Source: Methylococcaceae bacterium | GTDB taxonomy: Bacteria > Pseudomonadota > Gammaproteobacteria > Methylococcales > Methylococcaceae | DNA length: 55,689 nucleotides | Reading direction: 5' to 3' | Assembly: GCA_004299145.1 (NCBI GenBank) | Contig: SCQD01000187.1 | Span: forward strand, 1-55,689 | Part shown: in pieces, positions 25,429 through 34,076 of the stretch | How the letters are laid out: each line of letters opens with the position of its first letter | How positions within the stretch are numbered: position 1 is the first letter of the stretch | The notes under the pieces: model-generated | What the model saw: only the letters and a program-made list of their open reading frames with translations | What the model was told of the DNA's origin: nothing | Databases searched by the model: none | Position numbers and translations under genes: made by a program

Positions 25429-26086
25429 AGTAGTACCTGTCGGCAAGCTCCAAACGCTGCGCCGTGCCGACGTCCAGCCAGAAACCCTCATACAGTTGAC
25501 CGCTGATTTGTCCTGCCGCCATGTCTTGCAGCAACAGCGGCAACAGCGGAAAACGTCCTGGCGTCACGCCGGCAAAAAACTCGGGACGATACACGCCGAT
25601 GCCGGCGAAAGTGTGGCCGTGGCCGTCGTCCGGGCGCAACAGGCCATCCATCAGCACGAAATCGCCCCGCGCTTTGTGGGGCGGGTTGGGCACCATCACC
25701 AGATGCGCCGAACGCGCGGCCGGTTGCTGCATTAATTCGGCAAACGGAAAATCCGTGGCGATATCGCCGTTGACCACCAAAAACGGCGCGTCACCCAGCA
25801 GCGGCAGGGCGTGGCGTATGCCGCCGGCGGTTTCCAGGGCGCTGTCGGGTTCCGGCGAGTATTGCACGCGCACGCCGTAGCGGTTGCCGTCTCCCACCGC
25901 CGCTCGCAGCTGGTCGCCCAGGTGGGCCAGATTGATCACTATCTCGCGAAATCCTTGTGTCGCCAAGGCTGCCAGCAAGTGGGCGATCAGCGGCTTGCCG
26001 CCCGCAACCAGCAGCGGTTTGGGGGTATGGTCGGTCAGCGGCCGCAGCCTTTCGCCGCGGCCGGCGGCCAGGATCATGGCTTTCAC
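25397..26086 (-). CDS. murU: N-acetylmuramate-1-phosphate uridylyltransferase MurU
   Basis: 229 residues. The nucleotidyltransferase signature is MILAAGRGERLRPLT with PKPLL. VVNGDI and GIGVY are also typical. MurU makes UDP-MurNAc from MurNAc-1-phosphate in the peptidoglycan recycling bypass with AmgK. Its start overlaps the amgK stop, so the two are coupled. The final ten residues (SGRTGYPPRP) and stop are encoded by an interspersed repeat, so the natural C-terminus has been replaced or extended. Confidence 0.9.
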   Translation of the reverse strand: MKAMILAAGRGERLRPLTDHTPKPLLVAGGKPLIAHLLAALATQGFREIVINLAHLGDQLRAAVGDGNRYGVRVQYSPEPDSALETAGGIRHALPLLGDAPFLVVNGDIATDFPFAELMQQPAARSAHLVMVPNPPHKARGDFVLMDGLLRPDDGHGHTFAGIGVYRPEFFAGVTPGRFPLLPLLLQDMAAGQISGQLYEGFWLDVGTAQRLELADRYYSGRTGYPPRP

Positions 26087-27162
26087 CGGTTTGCTCCGAG
26101 ATATTCCGTCAGGCGCGGTTTGATCCTCTGTTCCATCAGCAGCCTGAGCGGCTTGAAGTCTTTCTGGTTGCGCGTGGCCAGGATGATGTAGTTCAGGGTG
26201 CGGGGAATGTCTTTGATATAGCCGTCTTTGCCGTCGCGCAGTTTCAAGCGCGCGAAAATGCCGATCGCCTTGAGGTGGCGCTGCACGCCCATCAGGTCGA
26301 ACCAGCGCAAAAATTGCCGATCATCCACGGCGCTATCCAGCAAACCCAAAGAACGGCAACGCTCCGCATACGCCAAAACCCAGCCGCGCACCCGGGCCTG
26401 CGGCCAAGCCACGTAGCAATCGCGCAGCAACGAGACGAGGTCGTAGGTGATGGGGCCGACCAGGGCGTCCTGAAAATCCAGTACGCCGGGATTGGCGCCG
26501 GGGGTGACCATGAGGTTGCGCGAATGGTAATCGCGGTGCACCAGCACCGCGGGTTGCTCCAGAATGACGGCGACCAGGCGATTCAGGCAGTGGCGTAGCG
26601 AGCCGGCTTCTTCCGGCGTCAACGGCAGTTGCAGCAGCTTGCCGACAAACCAATCGGTAAACAGCTGCATTTCGACGTGCAGGATCGCCTCGCTATAGTC
26701 AGCCAGTTGCGTTTGGGCGGGAGCCACGCCGGTTTGCAGGCGCAGCAGCATCTCCATGGCGTCGCGATACAGCGCATCGGCGGTATTGGCGTGCAAGCGG
26801 TCCAGATAGAGCGCCGTGCCGAAATCTTCCAGCAGCACAAAACCCTGTTCGTCATGAGCGGCGTGTATCCTGGGCACGCGCACCTGGGCGGCGGCCATCA
26901 ATTCGGCCACGTGTAAAAAGGGACGGATGTTTTCCTGGGGCGGCGGCGCATCCATGGCAATGTAGCTGCGTTCACCGTAGCGCACGCGGAAATAACGGCG
27001 GAAACTGGCGTCGCTGGAGGCGGGTTCCAGCGTATAGCCGCCAAGTTCCGGCAGGCGCTGCAACCAGCCGTGCAGCGAATCCAGGCGGTGGTCGTGGGGT
27101 ACGGCGGGCGTGCTGGCGATCATGTGGGTGTTCGGGCAATGGGGCGGGTCGAAATGCGGCAT
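26083..27162 (-). CDS. amgK: N-acetylmuramate/N-acetylglucosamine kinase AmgK
   Basis: 359 residues from 27162; the ATG at 27123 (MIASTPAV) is equally possible because neither has a clear ribosome site. It is an aminoglycoside-phosphotransferase-fold sugar kinase: substrate-site SSDASFRRYFRV, catalytic VHRDYHSRNLMV and metal-binding VLDFQDALVGP. It phosphorylates the anomeric position of MurNAc and GlcNAc released in wall recycling. It is coupled to murU and divergent from lptD, an arrangement known from Pseudomonas. Confidence 0.92.
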   Translation of the reverse strand: MPHFDPPHCPNTHMIASTPAVPHDHRLDSLHGWLQRLPELGGYTLEPASSDASFRRYFRVRYGERSYIAMDAPPPQENIRPFLHVAELMAAAQVRVPRIHAAHDEQGFVLLEDFGTALYLDRLHANTADALYRDAMEMLLRLQTGVAPAQTQLADYSEAILHVEMQLFTDWFVGKLLQLPLTPEEAGSLRHCLNRLVAVILEQPAVLVHRDYHSRNLMVTPGANPGVLDFQDALVGPITYDLVSLLRDCYVAWPQARVRGWVLAYAERCRSLGLLDSAVDDRQFLRWFDLMGVQRHLKAIGIFARLKLRDGKDGYIKDIPRTLNYIILATRNQKDFKPLRLLMEQRIKPRLTEYLGANR

Positions 27163-27277
27163 CGAAAAATGCCGGTACAGCAGGTAGAATGGCCCGCTGA
27201 ATTCCGCTTATTTCACCACAAAAAGGCGCAATGCTGAACGGCATTGCCGCTTTAACCCCACGGCGCTTACATTCCCT

Positions 27278-30200
27278 ATGCGGCAAAATAAATCCCGACG
27301 GCCCTGGTTTCTGCACGAAACGGCGCAAAGCGCGAGGCACTCGGGGTGGCTTTCGCCGTGCCTGCTGTCTTCCTTGTTCGTGTTCGGCGCCGGTTCGCCG
27401 CATGGCGCGCAGGCCGCCAATTGGAATTGCCAGAACAACAGTGAAGGCAAGTGGGTCTGCGTGTCGCGCAAGGGCGAAGGCGAGTCCGCCAAACCGCTGC
27501 CGTCCATGCCCGCCACTACACCGGCAGCTCCCAGCGTTGCCGCGCCTGCTCCGGCGCTGCATATTCCCACAGAACCGGTCAAGCCGGCCCCGGTCGTTGC
27601 AAAACCTTCACGGGAGGAATTGCCCGCGCCCGTCGTCACCGAATCAGCCGCCCAACCCACCACTCCTGCCAAACAGGCGGCTGCGCCGGCACCCGCCCAG
27701 CGGGCAGCAGCGCCGGAGCCGGAAGCCGAAAAGCCGTTGCCGGAGTATATTCCGCCCAAACCGTCGTTGCGCGTATCCCGGGGCGCCGTCACTCCCGTCA
27801 GAGTCGTCAGCGGCGCCAAACCGGGCTGGAATTGCCGTTCCGGCACCGGTAAAAAAGGCTGGGATTGCGCGCTGGGCGGGGCGGACCCGAAAGGACAGGC
27901 CCATGTGGTCGACGATGCCGGCACGGCAACAGCGGCGCAGGGGGGGCTGTACGCATTCACCAGCCAGGATGAAGCACGTTTTCGCGACATGATGGCGGTG
28001 ACGGGCGTCGATCCATGGGTGGCCAGTTGCGCAAAACAGCCGGCTGTCGCGTCGGCGCTGGACGAGGAAGGCGACAGAGCGACCTCTTCCCTGGAGATCG
28101 ATTCCGACTATACGGAAATGGAAGGCAACGAGCTTTACACCTTTACCGGCGGCGTCGACCTGATGCGCGCCGATCAGCGCCTGCTGGGCGACGTGGTGGT
28201 GCACGATAAATTGGCGCATACCCTGAACGCCCACGGCGACGTCATTTACCACGAAAAAGGCACGACGGTGGCCGCCGACAGCCTGTTCATGAAAATGGAC
28301 ACCGGCCAGGGCAGGTTGCGCAATGCCCAATACCTGTTCGACGACGTACCGGCGCGCGGCAAGGCCGAAACGACGATTTTCGACGACAAGCAGCGTTCGC
28401 GCTACGAAAAAGCCACTTTTACCACCTGTCGTCCCGGCAACAACGATTGGCTGATGCACGCTTCCCGGCTGCGGGTGGACAAAGAAACCGGGCGCGGCAT
28501 CGCCTCGAATGCCTGGCTGGAGTTCAAAGGCGTGCCGTTCTTTTATACGCCCTGGATATCTTTTCCCACCGACAAGCGGCGCCAATCCGGTTTCACTTCG
28601 CCCAATTTCGGCCTGTCGTCGGGCAACGGCTTCAGCGCCACTTTACCGTACTATTGGAATATCGCCCCGAACTACGACGCCACTTTCTATCCACGCTACA
28701 ACGTCAATCGCGGCATGATTTACGGCGCGGAAGCGCGTTATCTGGATACCATGGGCACGGGGTTCGTCCAGGGCCAGTTCATGCCGGACGACCAGGAGTT
28801 GGCGCAAAATCGCGGTTTCTTCTCCTTCAACGACAGCCGCACCCTGTTGCCGAATCTCACCTCGACGCTGCGCCTGAATTACGTCAGCGACAATCAGTAT
28901 TTCGCCGACATGTGGAACACCATCAACCGGCACGATTTCCTCAACCGCTCTTATCTGCCGTCCACCGCCGCGTTGAACTACAGCGATACCTTCGATCAGT
29001 TGTCGGTTTATTCCACGGTCACGGCGGCCAACTACCAAGTATTGGCGGACAACTTCCCCGATTCCAGCAAACCCTACCGGCTGTTGCCCATGTGGAGTTT
29101 CGGCCTGAGCCGGCCCATCGGGGTTGCCGACGGCGTATTCACGCTGGCCAATGAGTTGAGCTATTTCGATCACGACAGCAAATCGCCGATCAGAAGGGCA
29201 AACATCAAGCCCGGCATCGCATTCCCCTGGCAGAACGAATGGAGCTTCCTGACGCCCAGGCTGTCGCTGCAGCATACCGAATACTGGATCGACAACGGCT
29301 TGGCCGTCGATCCTTTCGTCGATCCCGCCGGCAGGCAGGTCTCCAGCGTCGGACGCACCAGCCCCATCGTATCGCTGGACGGCGGATTAAAATTCGACCG
29401 CGATGCCAGCCTGTTCGGCGAGGCCTATACGCAAACCCTGGAACCCCGGTTGTTCTATCTGTATGTGCCCTATAGCAACCAGGACAACATTCCCGTGGTC
29501 AATTCGGCGCTGTACGACTTCACCTTCGCCAGCCTGTTCCGCGAAAACCGCTTCGCCGGCCTGGACAGAATGGGAGACGCCAATCAGTTCAGCGTCGCGG
29601 TCACATCCCGCCTGATCGATCAGACCAGCGGCCGCGAAAAGCTGCGCATGAACCTCGGCAAAATGTTCGACGTCTATGAGCCGAAAGTTAACCTGGTTGA
29701 CCAGCGCCTGAACGATCCCATCCTGATGTCCTTGCTGGCCGGCGCCAATACCAATACGGTCAACCGCAAGGACGTGGTCGCCGAGGCGACGGCGTTCGTC
29801 ACCGATACGCTGAAAATCACCCCCATGGTGTTGTGGAACTACGAAGACAACCGCGCCGACCGTTTTCAAACCATGGCCAGCTATAACGCGGGCAACAACC
29901 GGATTTTCAATATCGGCTACCGCTACCGTTACGGCTTGACCGACAACTCGGACATTTCCCTGAGCTGGCCGATCACCAAGGAATGGTCGGTGGTCGGGCG
30001 CTGGCAATATGCCTGGCAGCTCAATTCGAACCTGGAAAGCTTTGTCGGCGTGCAAAAAGAAACCTGCTGCTGGAAAGTCGGCATTATTGCGCGCCAATAC
30101 ATGACCGGCGTCGGCCTGGCCTTGCCGGGAAATTTGCAGGATGGCACGCTGCCGGGCACCAATGTCGCCGCGCAGCCTTTGACCAATGGCGTGTTTTTGT

Positions 30201-30286
30201 CGCTGGAGCTGAAAGGCTTTGCCAATATCGGCGACAGTATCGGCCACTTCTTAACCTATTCGATTCCCGGCTACGAAGCGGATTAA
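27278..30286 (+). CDS. lptD: LPS-assembly protein LptD
   Basis: 1002 residues, about 220 longer than E. coli LptD. A signal region ends near AQAANW. A proline/alanine-rich linker (~60-165) lies between two similar Trp-Cys motifs (WNCQNNSEGKWVC and WNCRSGTGKKGWDC). The OstA/LptA-like jellyroll spans ~245-400 (NELYTFTGGVDLMRADQRLL), and the rest is the 26-strand barrel, with the usual Cys pair near the end (KETCCWKV) for the disulfide links. It inserts LPS in the outer membrane with LptE. It is followed by surA, the known gene order. Confidence 0.96.
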   Translation: MRQNKSRRPWFLHETAQSARHSGWLSPCLLSSLFVFGAGSPHGAQAANWNCQNNSEGKWVCVSRKGEGESAKPLPSMPATTPAAPSVAAPAPALHIPTEPVKPAPVVAKPSREELPAPVVTESAAQPTTPAKQAAAPAPAQRAAAPEPEAEKPLPEYIPPKPSLRVSRGAVTPVRVVSGAKPGWNCRSGTGKKGWDCALGGADPKGQAHVVDDAGTATAAQGGLYAFTSQDEARFRDMMAVTGVDPWVASCAKQPAVASALDEEGDRATSSLEIDSDYTEMEGNELYTFTGGVDLMRADQRLLGDVVVHDKLAHTLNAHGDVIYHEKGTTVAADSLFMKMDTGQGRLRNAQYLFDDVPARGKAETTIFDDKQRSRYEKATFTTCRPGNNDWLMHASRLRVDKETGRGIASNAWLEFKGVPFFYTPWISFPTDKRRQSGFTSPNFGLSSGNGFSATLPYYWNIAPNYDATFYPRYNVNRGMIYGAEARYLDTMGTGFVQGQFMPDDQELAQNRGFFSFNDSRTLLPNLTSTLRLNYVSDNQYFADMWNTINRHDFLNRSYLPSTAALNYSDTFDQLSVYSTVTAANYQVLADNFPDSSKPYRLLPMWSFGLSRPIGVADGVFTLANELSYFDHDSKSPIRRANIKPGIAFPWQNEWSFLTPRLSLQHTEYWIDNGLAVDPFVDPAGRQVSSVGRTSPIVSLDGGLKFDRDASLFGEAYTQTLEPRLFYLYVPYSNQDNIPVVNSALYDFTFASLFRENRFAGLDRMGDANQFSVAVTSRLIDQTSGREKLRMNLGKMFDVYEPKVNLVDQRLNDPILMSLLAGANTNTVNRKDVVAEATAFVTDTLKITPMVLWNYEDNRADRFQTMASYNAGNNRIFNIGYRYRYGLTDNSDISLSWPITKEWSVVGRWQYAWQLNSNLESFVGVQKETCCWKVGIIARQYMTGVGLALPGNLQDGTLPGTNVAAQPLTNGVFLSLELKGFANIGDSIGHFLTYSIPGYEAD

Positions 30287-30320
30287 ACCGCGTGCGTTTG
30301 TTTTGGCGTAAAAAATATCT

Positions 30321-31646
30321 ATGTCTATGAAAGTATTGTGGTTGGCGCTTGGCTTGGCGGTTTCGGCACTGTCCGGCAGCGCATCGGCGGAGTGGGAATA
30401 CTCCAGACGGACCGTCAGCGACCGTATCGTGGCCGTCGTGGAAGACGGCGTGATACTCGACAGCGAGCTGGAGCAAAAAATTACCGACATCAAGTCGAAA
30501 CTCGAGCAAAGCGGCACCTCCGTGCCTAGCGACGACGTGTTGCGGCACCAGGTGCTGGACCGCTTGATACTGGACAAGCTGCAATTGCAGATGGCCGAGC
30601 ACGCCGGCATCAAAGTGGACGATGAAACGCTACGCATTGCCGTACAGCAGATCGCTTCCCGTAACAGCCTGTCCTTGGATCAGTTTCGCCTGGCGCTGGA
30701 GCACGAAGGCCTGAGCTATGCCGACTTTACCGCGCAAATCAGTGATGAAATCACCATCAGCCGCTTGCGCAACAGCCAGGTAACCAGCCGGGTCAAAGTT
30801 TCCGAGCGGGAAATCGACAACTACCTGGCCAGCGGCGCGGCACTGGGCAGCGGACCTGAAAGCCCGGAATATCACCTCGGCCACATACTCATCGCCACGC
30901 CGCCCGCCGCGGCGCCCAGTCAGCTTCAGACAGCTTACGAAAAAGCCAGCCGGGTCATGGCCGAATTACAGCACGGCGCCGATTTCAAGCGCACGGCGGT
31001 TTCCTATTCCAACGACAGCCTGGCCCTGAGCGGCGGCGATTTGGGCTGGCGCAAGGCGCAGGACTTGCCGGGCCAGTTGGCGGAGCTGGTGCTGCAGATG
31101 CGCGAAGGCGAAATCAAAGGCCCGCTGCGCAGCCCCAGCGGCTTTCACATCATCAAACTGTTTGAAGTCAAAGGCACGGGCGAGCACGTCAGCACCAAAA
31201 CCCGCGTGCGCCACATTTTGCTGAAAACCAGCGAAGTGTTGTCCGACGACGACGCCAAGCAGCGCCTGATGGCATTGCGGCAGCGCCTGGAAAACGGCGA
31301 AGATTTTGCCGCGCTGGCGCGGGGCAATTCCGACGACAAAGGTTCGGCGATCAAAGGCGGGGAGCTGGGGTTTGTCGAACCCGGCGCCCTGGTGCCACCG
31401 TTTGAAGAAGCCATGAACAAGCTGGCGGTGAATCAAATCAGCGAGCCGGTGCAGACCCAGTTTGGCTGGCACTTGATACAGGTATTGGAGCGCCAGCAGC
31501 AAACCGACACCACCGAATTTCGCCGCGCCCAGGCGCGCGAAGCGGTGATGCGGCGTAAAGTGGAAGAAGAAACCGAACTCTGGCTGCGCCAGATGCGCGA
31601 TGAAGCCTATGTGGAAATCCGGCTGGACGATGAAGGGGGAGAGTAA
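30321..31646 (+). CDS. surA: Periplasmic chaperone/peptidyl-prolyl isomerase SurA
   Basis: 441 residues with a signal peptide ([14 protein letters not shown]). The SurA N-terminal domain ([20 protein letters not shown]) is followed by two parvulin domains: the first around [11 protein letters not shown] and [13 protein letters not shown], the second around [10 protein letters not shown] and [20 protein letters not shown]. It folds outer-membrane proteins, LptD included. It lies 34 bases after lptD, and the rubredoxin gene begins 2 bases after its stop. ATGs at 30321 and 30327 are both possible. Confidence 0.96.
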   Translation: MSMKVLWLALGLAVSALSGSASAEWEYSRRTVSDRIVAVVEDGVILDSELEQKITDIKSKLEQSGTSVPSDDVLRHQVLDRLILDKLQLQMAEHAGIKVDDETLRIAVQQIASRNSLSLDQFRLALEHEGLSYADFTAQISDEITISRLRNSQVTSRVKVSEREIDNYLASGAALGSGPESPEYHLGHILIATPPAAAPSQLQTAYEKASRVMAELQHGADFKRTAVSYSNDSLALSGGDLGWRKAQDLPGQLAELVLQMREGEIKGPLRSPSGFHIIKLFEVKGTGEHVSTKTRVRHILLKTSEVLSDDDAKQRLMALRQRLENGEDFAALARGNSDDKGSAIKGGELGFVEPGALVPPFEEAMNKLAVNQISEPVQTQFGWHLIQVLERQQQTDTTEFRRAQAREAVMRRKVEEETELWLRQMRDEAYVEIRLDDEGGE

Positions 31647-31648
31647 CC

Positions 31649-31825
31649 ATGAGCGAATATAAAAAATATTATTGCCGCGAATGCGAACACATCTACGACG
31701 AAGCCCAGGGCGACGCGGACAGCGGCATCGCTCCGGGCACGCGCTGGGCCGACATTCCCGACAGCTGGGCGTGCCCGATATGCGGCGCGCCGAAAAGCTT
31801 TTTTGCCTTGCTGGAAGAGAACTAG
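31649..31825 (+). CDS. Rubredoxin
   Basis: 58 residues. The two iron-binding knuckles are YYCRECEHIYD and WACPICGAPKS (CxxC twice). The middle (SGIAPGTRWADIPDSW) is also typical. It is a cytoplasmic one-electron carrier. Its ATG is 2 bases after the surA stop, so it is likely cotranslated with surA although no functional link is obvious. No rubredoxin reductase or alkane hydroxylase gene is nearby. Confidence 0.95.
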   Translation: MSEYKKYYCRECEHIYDEAQGDADSGIAPGTRWADIPDSWACPICGAPKSFFALLEEN

Positions 31826-31893
31826 TAGTTCGTTCCATAAAAACGATAAGCCATGCCGCAGCAGCCGCTGTCAAGCAAAATCAGGCAGGTTCT

Positions 31894-32367
31894 TCATGCG
31901 ATTGTCCTGACCATTGATGGAGCCAACTTGCTGGCGGAAATTTGCCCGGCCGGCGAATAAACCTCGGTTTTGCCGGTTTCATGGACGATCCAGACTTCCT
32001 GTGCCCCTTGGTCCAAATATAACTGGATTTTTTCCGTCAATTCCACTTTGGAGTTGGAGGGCGATACGATTTCTATGCACAACTCGGGCGCTTTGGGATA
32101 AGGCGTGCTGTAACCGAATTCGGCGATAAAAGCGTTGGATGCCCAGGCGATGTCCGCCACTTTGACGCCTTCGGCGGTTTGCATGGAACATTCGGTGATG
32201 ATTTCACCGTCCGGCATCGCATTCCATAACTGGCCGCTGAGCCGTCCCTGAATCCGCCCGTGCTGGTTGGACGCCGGGCTCATCAGCAGCTTGCCGAATT
32301 TGGTCAATTCGATTTTGAACGGCAGATTTTGCAGCAGCGGATGTTCGATGACTTCGGCCCATTCCAT
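31894..32367 (-). CDS. Uma2-family putative restriction endonuclease, gene 1
   Basis: 157 residues with a GAGGT site before the ATG. Uma2/DUF820 features: GKLLMSPASNQHGRIQGRL, the acidic residue in VKVADIAW, ELCIEIVSPSN with the nuclease Glu, and EKIQLYLDQGAQEVWIV. This is the PD-(D/E)XK fold; the function of the family is largely unknown. The first ~18 codons lie in a 64-base sequence repeated at 33051-33114. Confidence 0.85.
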   Translation of the reverse strand: MEWAEVIEHPLLQNLPFKIELTKFGKLLMSPASNQHGRIQGRLSGQLWNAMPDGEIITECSMQTAEGVKVADIAWASNAFIAEFGYSTPYPKAPELCIEIVSPSNSKVELTEKIQLYLDQGAQEVWIVHETGKTEVYSPAGQISASKLAPSMVRTIA

Positions 32368-32369
32368 AT
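32306..32369. repeat. 64-bp exact direct repeat, copy A (5' end of Uma2 gene 1)
   Basis: Identical to 33051-33114. Here it covers the start codon and first codons (MEWAEVIEHPLLQNLPFKIE) of the downstream Uma2 gene. Confidence 0.9.
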
Positions 32370-32425
32370 CAATACCTCTTTAGGCTAATATAAAAAATGG
32401 TTGGATTAAAAAAGGGGAATTCACT

Positions 32426-33031
32426 TTAACTGCCAAATACTTCGCTTAAATCCAGCACCAAGTCTGGAAACAAACGTGGAACTGCTGTATCGCTGCTGGA
32501 ATACATCGCCTGCAACCGGTAGCGGCAACTGTCTTTATCCAATACAAATTGATGTACCGCTTGCTCGTAGGGATAAACCAACCAATATTCACTTACTCCG
32601 GCTTCTTGATACAGTTCGTATTTGGTCTGCATTTCCCGCTTCGAATTTCCTTTCGACAAGATTTCAATAATCCAATCCGGCGCGCCGTTGCAACCTTGTT
32701 CGTCCAAAATCTCGGGATGACAAATGACGCATAAGTCGGGCTGGACGACGGTATGGACGTCCTTGCTCGCCAATACCGATTTTTTACGGTTATACAACCG
32801 CACGTCAAACGGCGCCGCAAATATCTGGCACTGACCGCGCCCAAAGAAGTTATACAATTTCGCGGTTAAACGCGCGGAAATCCGCTGGTGGTCGACGTTG
32901 GGGGCGGGTGACATCGGCATGATTTTGCCTTTGATGAGCTCTATGGTCTCCTCAAATTGCCATGTCAAATAGTCGGCGTAACTGTAGGTCTGGTCCGGGT
33001 CTAATTGCGATAATCGGGTGATTGTAGCCAT
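32426..33031 (-). CDS. Uma2-family putative restriction endonuclease, gene 2
   Basis: 201 residues from the ATG at 33031 (MATITRLSQL). The frame continues upstream to 33118, but that part is the duplicated 64-base segment copied from gene 1, so the shorter start is preferred. Family features: YSYADYLTWQ, KGKIMPMSPAP followed by QRISARL, VVQPDLCVICHPEILDEQGC with the Asp, and APDWIIEILSKGNSKREM. It is divergent in sequence from gene 1 apart from the shared fold. The function is uncertain. Confidence 0.85.
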   Translation of the reverse strand: MATITRLSQLDPDQTYSYADYLTWQFEETIELIKGKIMPMSPAPNVDHQRISARLTAKLYNFFGRGQCQIFAAPFDVRLYNRKKSVLASKDVHTVVQPDLCVICHPEILDEQGCNGAPDWIIEILSKGNSKREMQTKYELYQEAGVSEYWLVYPYEQAVHQFVLDKDSCRYRLQAMYSSSDTAVPRLFPDLVLDLSEVFGS

Positions 33032-33050
33032 ATGGATAATCTCAATGCCA

Positions 33051-33114
33051 AATTCGATTTTGAACGGCAGATTTTGCAGCAGCGGATGTTCGATGACTTC
33101 GGCCCATTCCATAT
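33051..33114. repeat. 64-bp exact direct repeat, copy B
   Basis: A copy of 32306-32369 placed between tumE and Uma2 gene 2. It carries the first codons of Uma2 gene 1 in a frame that runs into gene 2. It is probably a scar of duplication or recombination between neighbouring Uma2 genes. Confidence 0.9.
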
Positions 33115-33507
33115 TCAACTAAACAAAGCATCCATCTCGTCAAGCAACATCAATCCTGTTATCGGTTTTGATGTTTCTACGCTCATGTCTTCGCCCAAAT
33201 GAAGGTGGCAAGGGAAACCCGGCAGATGAGGATGATGCGGTGCATTGTCCCAGCGCCGAATAAGTTTGCCATTAGCATCCTGCCAGTGGAAACGATAAGT
33301 TGTGTGACATGGTGGTGAATTCCCTTCGACAATTACCCGTTCCATCATTTCCAACAAACCACCATCCTTGAGTTTGATGCGAAAACGGTAGAGTAAGATG
33401 ACGATATCATCAAGGCCCGTAATGTCGCAACGCGCTACCTCAATGGCGATAGCCCAGTTGCAACTTGTCAAGCGGGATTCCAGCTCCCGCAAGTAAGCGC
33501 GGATCAT
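33115..33507 (-). CDS. tumE: TumE-family (DUF6516) toxin
   Basis: 130 residues from the ATG at 33507, which overlaps the stop of the antitoxin gene as ATGA; longer starts lie inside the antitoxin gene. Recognisable features are LYRFRIKLKDGGLLEM, YRFHWQDANGKLIRRWDNAPHH and HLHLGEDM, the pattern of TumE/DUF6516 toxins. The mechanism is not visible from the sequence. The antitoxin-first order and overlap fit a toxin-antitoxin operon. Confidence 0.75.
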   Translation of the reverse strand: MIRAYLRELESRLTSCNWAIAIEVARCDITGLDDIVILLYRFRIKLKDGGLLEMMERVIVEGNSPPCHTTYRFHWQDANGKLIRRWDNAPHHPHLPGFPCHLHLGEDMSVETSKPITGLMLLDEMDALFS

Positions 33508-33809
33508 CCTCGAAAGCTGGCGGCAAGCTGCGCTTTTTTGCCGAGGAGTAAGCGGAAATTCTCCGTCAGTGCCATCCACTCCATCAGATCGGCATCGTCG
33601 CCTAGATCGCCACTTTGCCACGCTTCCCAAGTTGCCATGCTGTCCCGTCCGAAGCGGGACTCGAAGGGAACCAGCTCTTTGCGTGCACGCTCTATGGCTA
33701 AATCAAGGCGGCCCAGTTCCAGTTCGGCCAAGCGGCGGAGCACCGAACCTACCAGCGCATCACCGCATACCGCCGCGATACTTCGTGCTTGAGTTGCTAC
33801 ATCCGGCAT
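33504..33809 (-). CDS. tumA: TumA-like antitoxin
   Basis: 101 residues from the ATG at 33809 (MPDVATQA). The ATG at 33815 is in frame, but the AAGGGG site is better spaced from the second. It is helix-rich (VLRRLAELELGRLDLAIERA), with FESRFGRDS and EAWQSGDLGDDADLMEWMAL resembling the small proteins encoded ahead of TumE toxins. It overlaps the toxin start. An inverted repeat at 33858-33884 lies just upstream and may be an operator. Confidence 0.65.
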   Translation of the reverse strand: MPDVATQARSIAAVCGDALVGSVLRRLAELELGRLDLAIERARKELVPFESRFGRDSMATWEAWQSGDLGDDADLMEWMALTENFRLLLGKKAQLAASFRG

Positions 33810-33857
33810 AATCATTTCCCCTTGCGCTTTATAACAAACTAAATAAGCGACCTTTTC

Positions 33858-33884
33858 TACAATATCGCCTGACAGGCGATTGTA
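33858..33884. promoter_or_regulatory. Imperfect inverted repeat upstream of tumA, candidate operator
   Basis: The arms TACAATATCGCCT and AGGCGATTGTA meet at a 2-base centre, about 50 bases before the tumA ATG. No T-run follows the hairpin on either strand, so it is not a normal terminator. Autoregulation by an antitoxin is the simplest inference. Confidence 0.4.
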
Positions 33885-34011
33885 AAAAAGGGCTGGGTTC
33901 GCATCACTGCTTACCCAACCCCACTTTTATTCGGCGCGGGATGCGCTGCGCCGACTCAGGAAGCCTTAGTACTTGGCCAAAAATAACTTCCCGATCGCGC
34001 CCATTGATGTG

Positions 34012-34064
34012 GGGTACGCTGTGCGTACCTTCAATGGCATCGAACGGTACGCATAGCGTACGGT
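34012..34064. repeat. Pair of short GTACGC palindromes
   Basis: GGTACGCTGTGCGTACC at about 34013-34029 and CGGTACGCATAGCGTACGG at about 34045-34063. The first matches the palindrome at 15472-15492. They lie just downstream of pntB, whose stop is at 34077, and may form transcript-end hairpins. Confidence 0.7.
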
Positions 34065-34076
34065 CCTACACGCGGT

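Noticed and set aside
33858-33890. Hairpin as rho-independent terminator
   Set aside because: No T-run follows the stem on either strand; kept only as a candidate operator.
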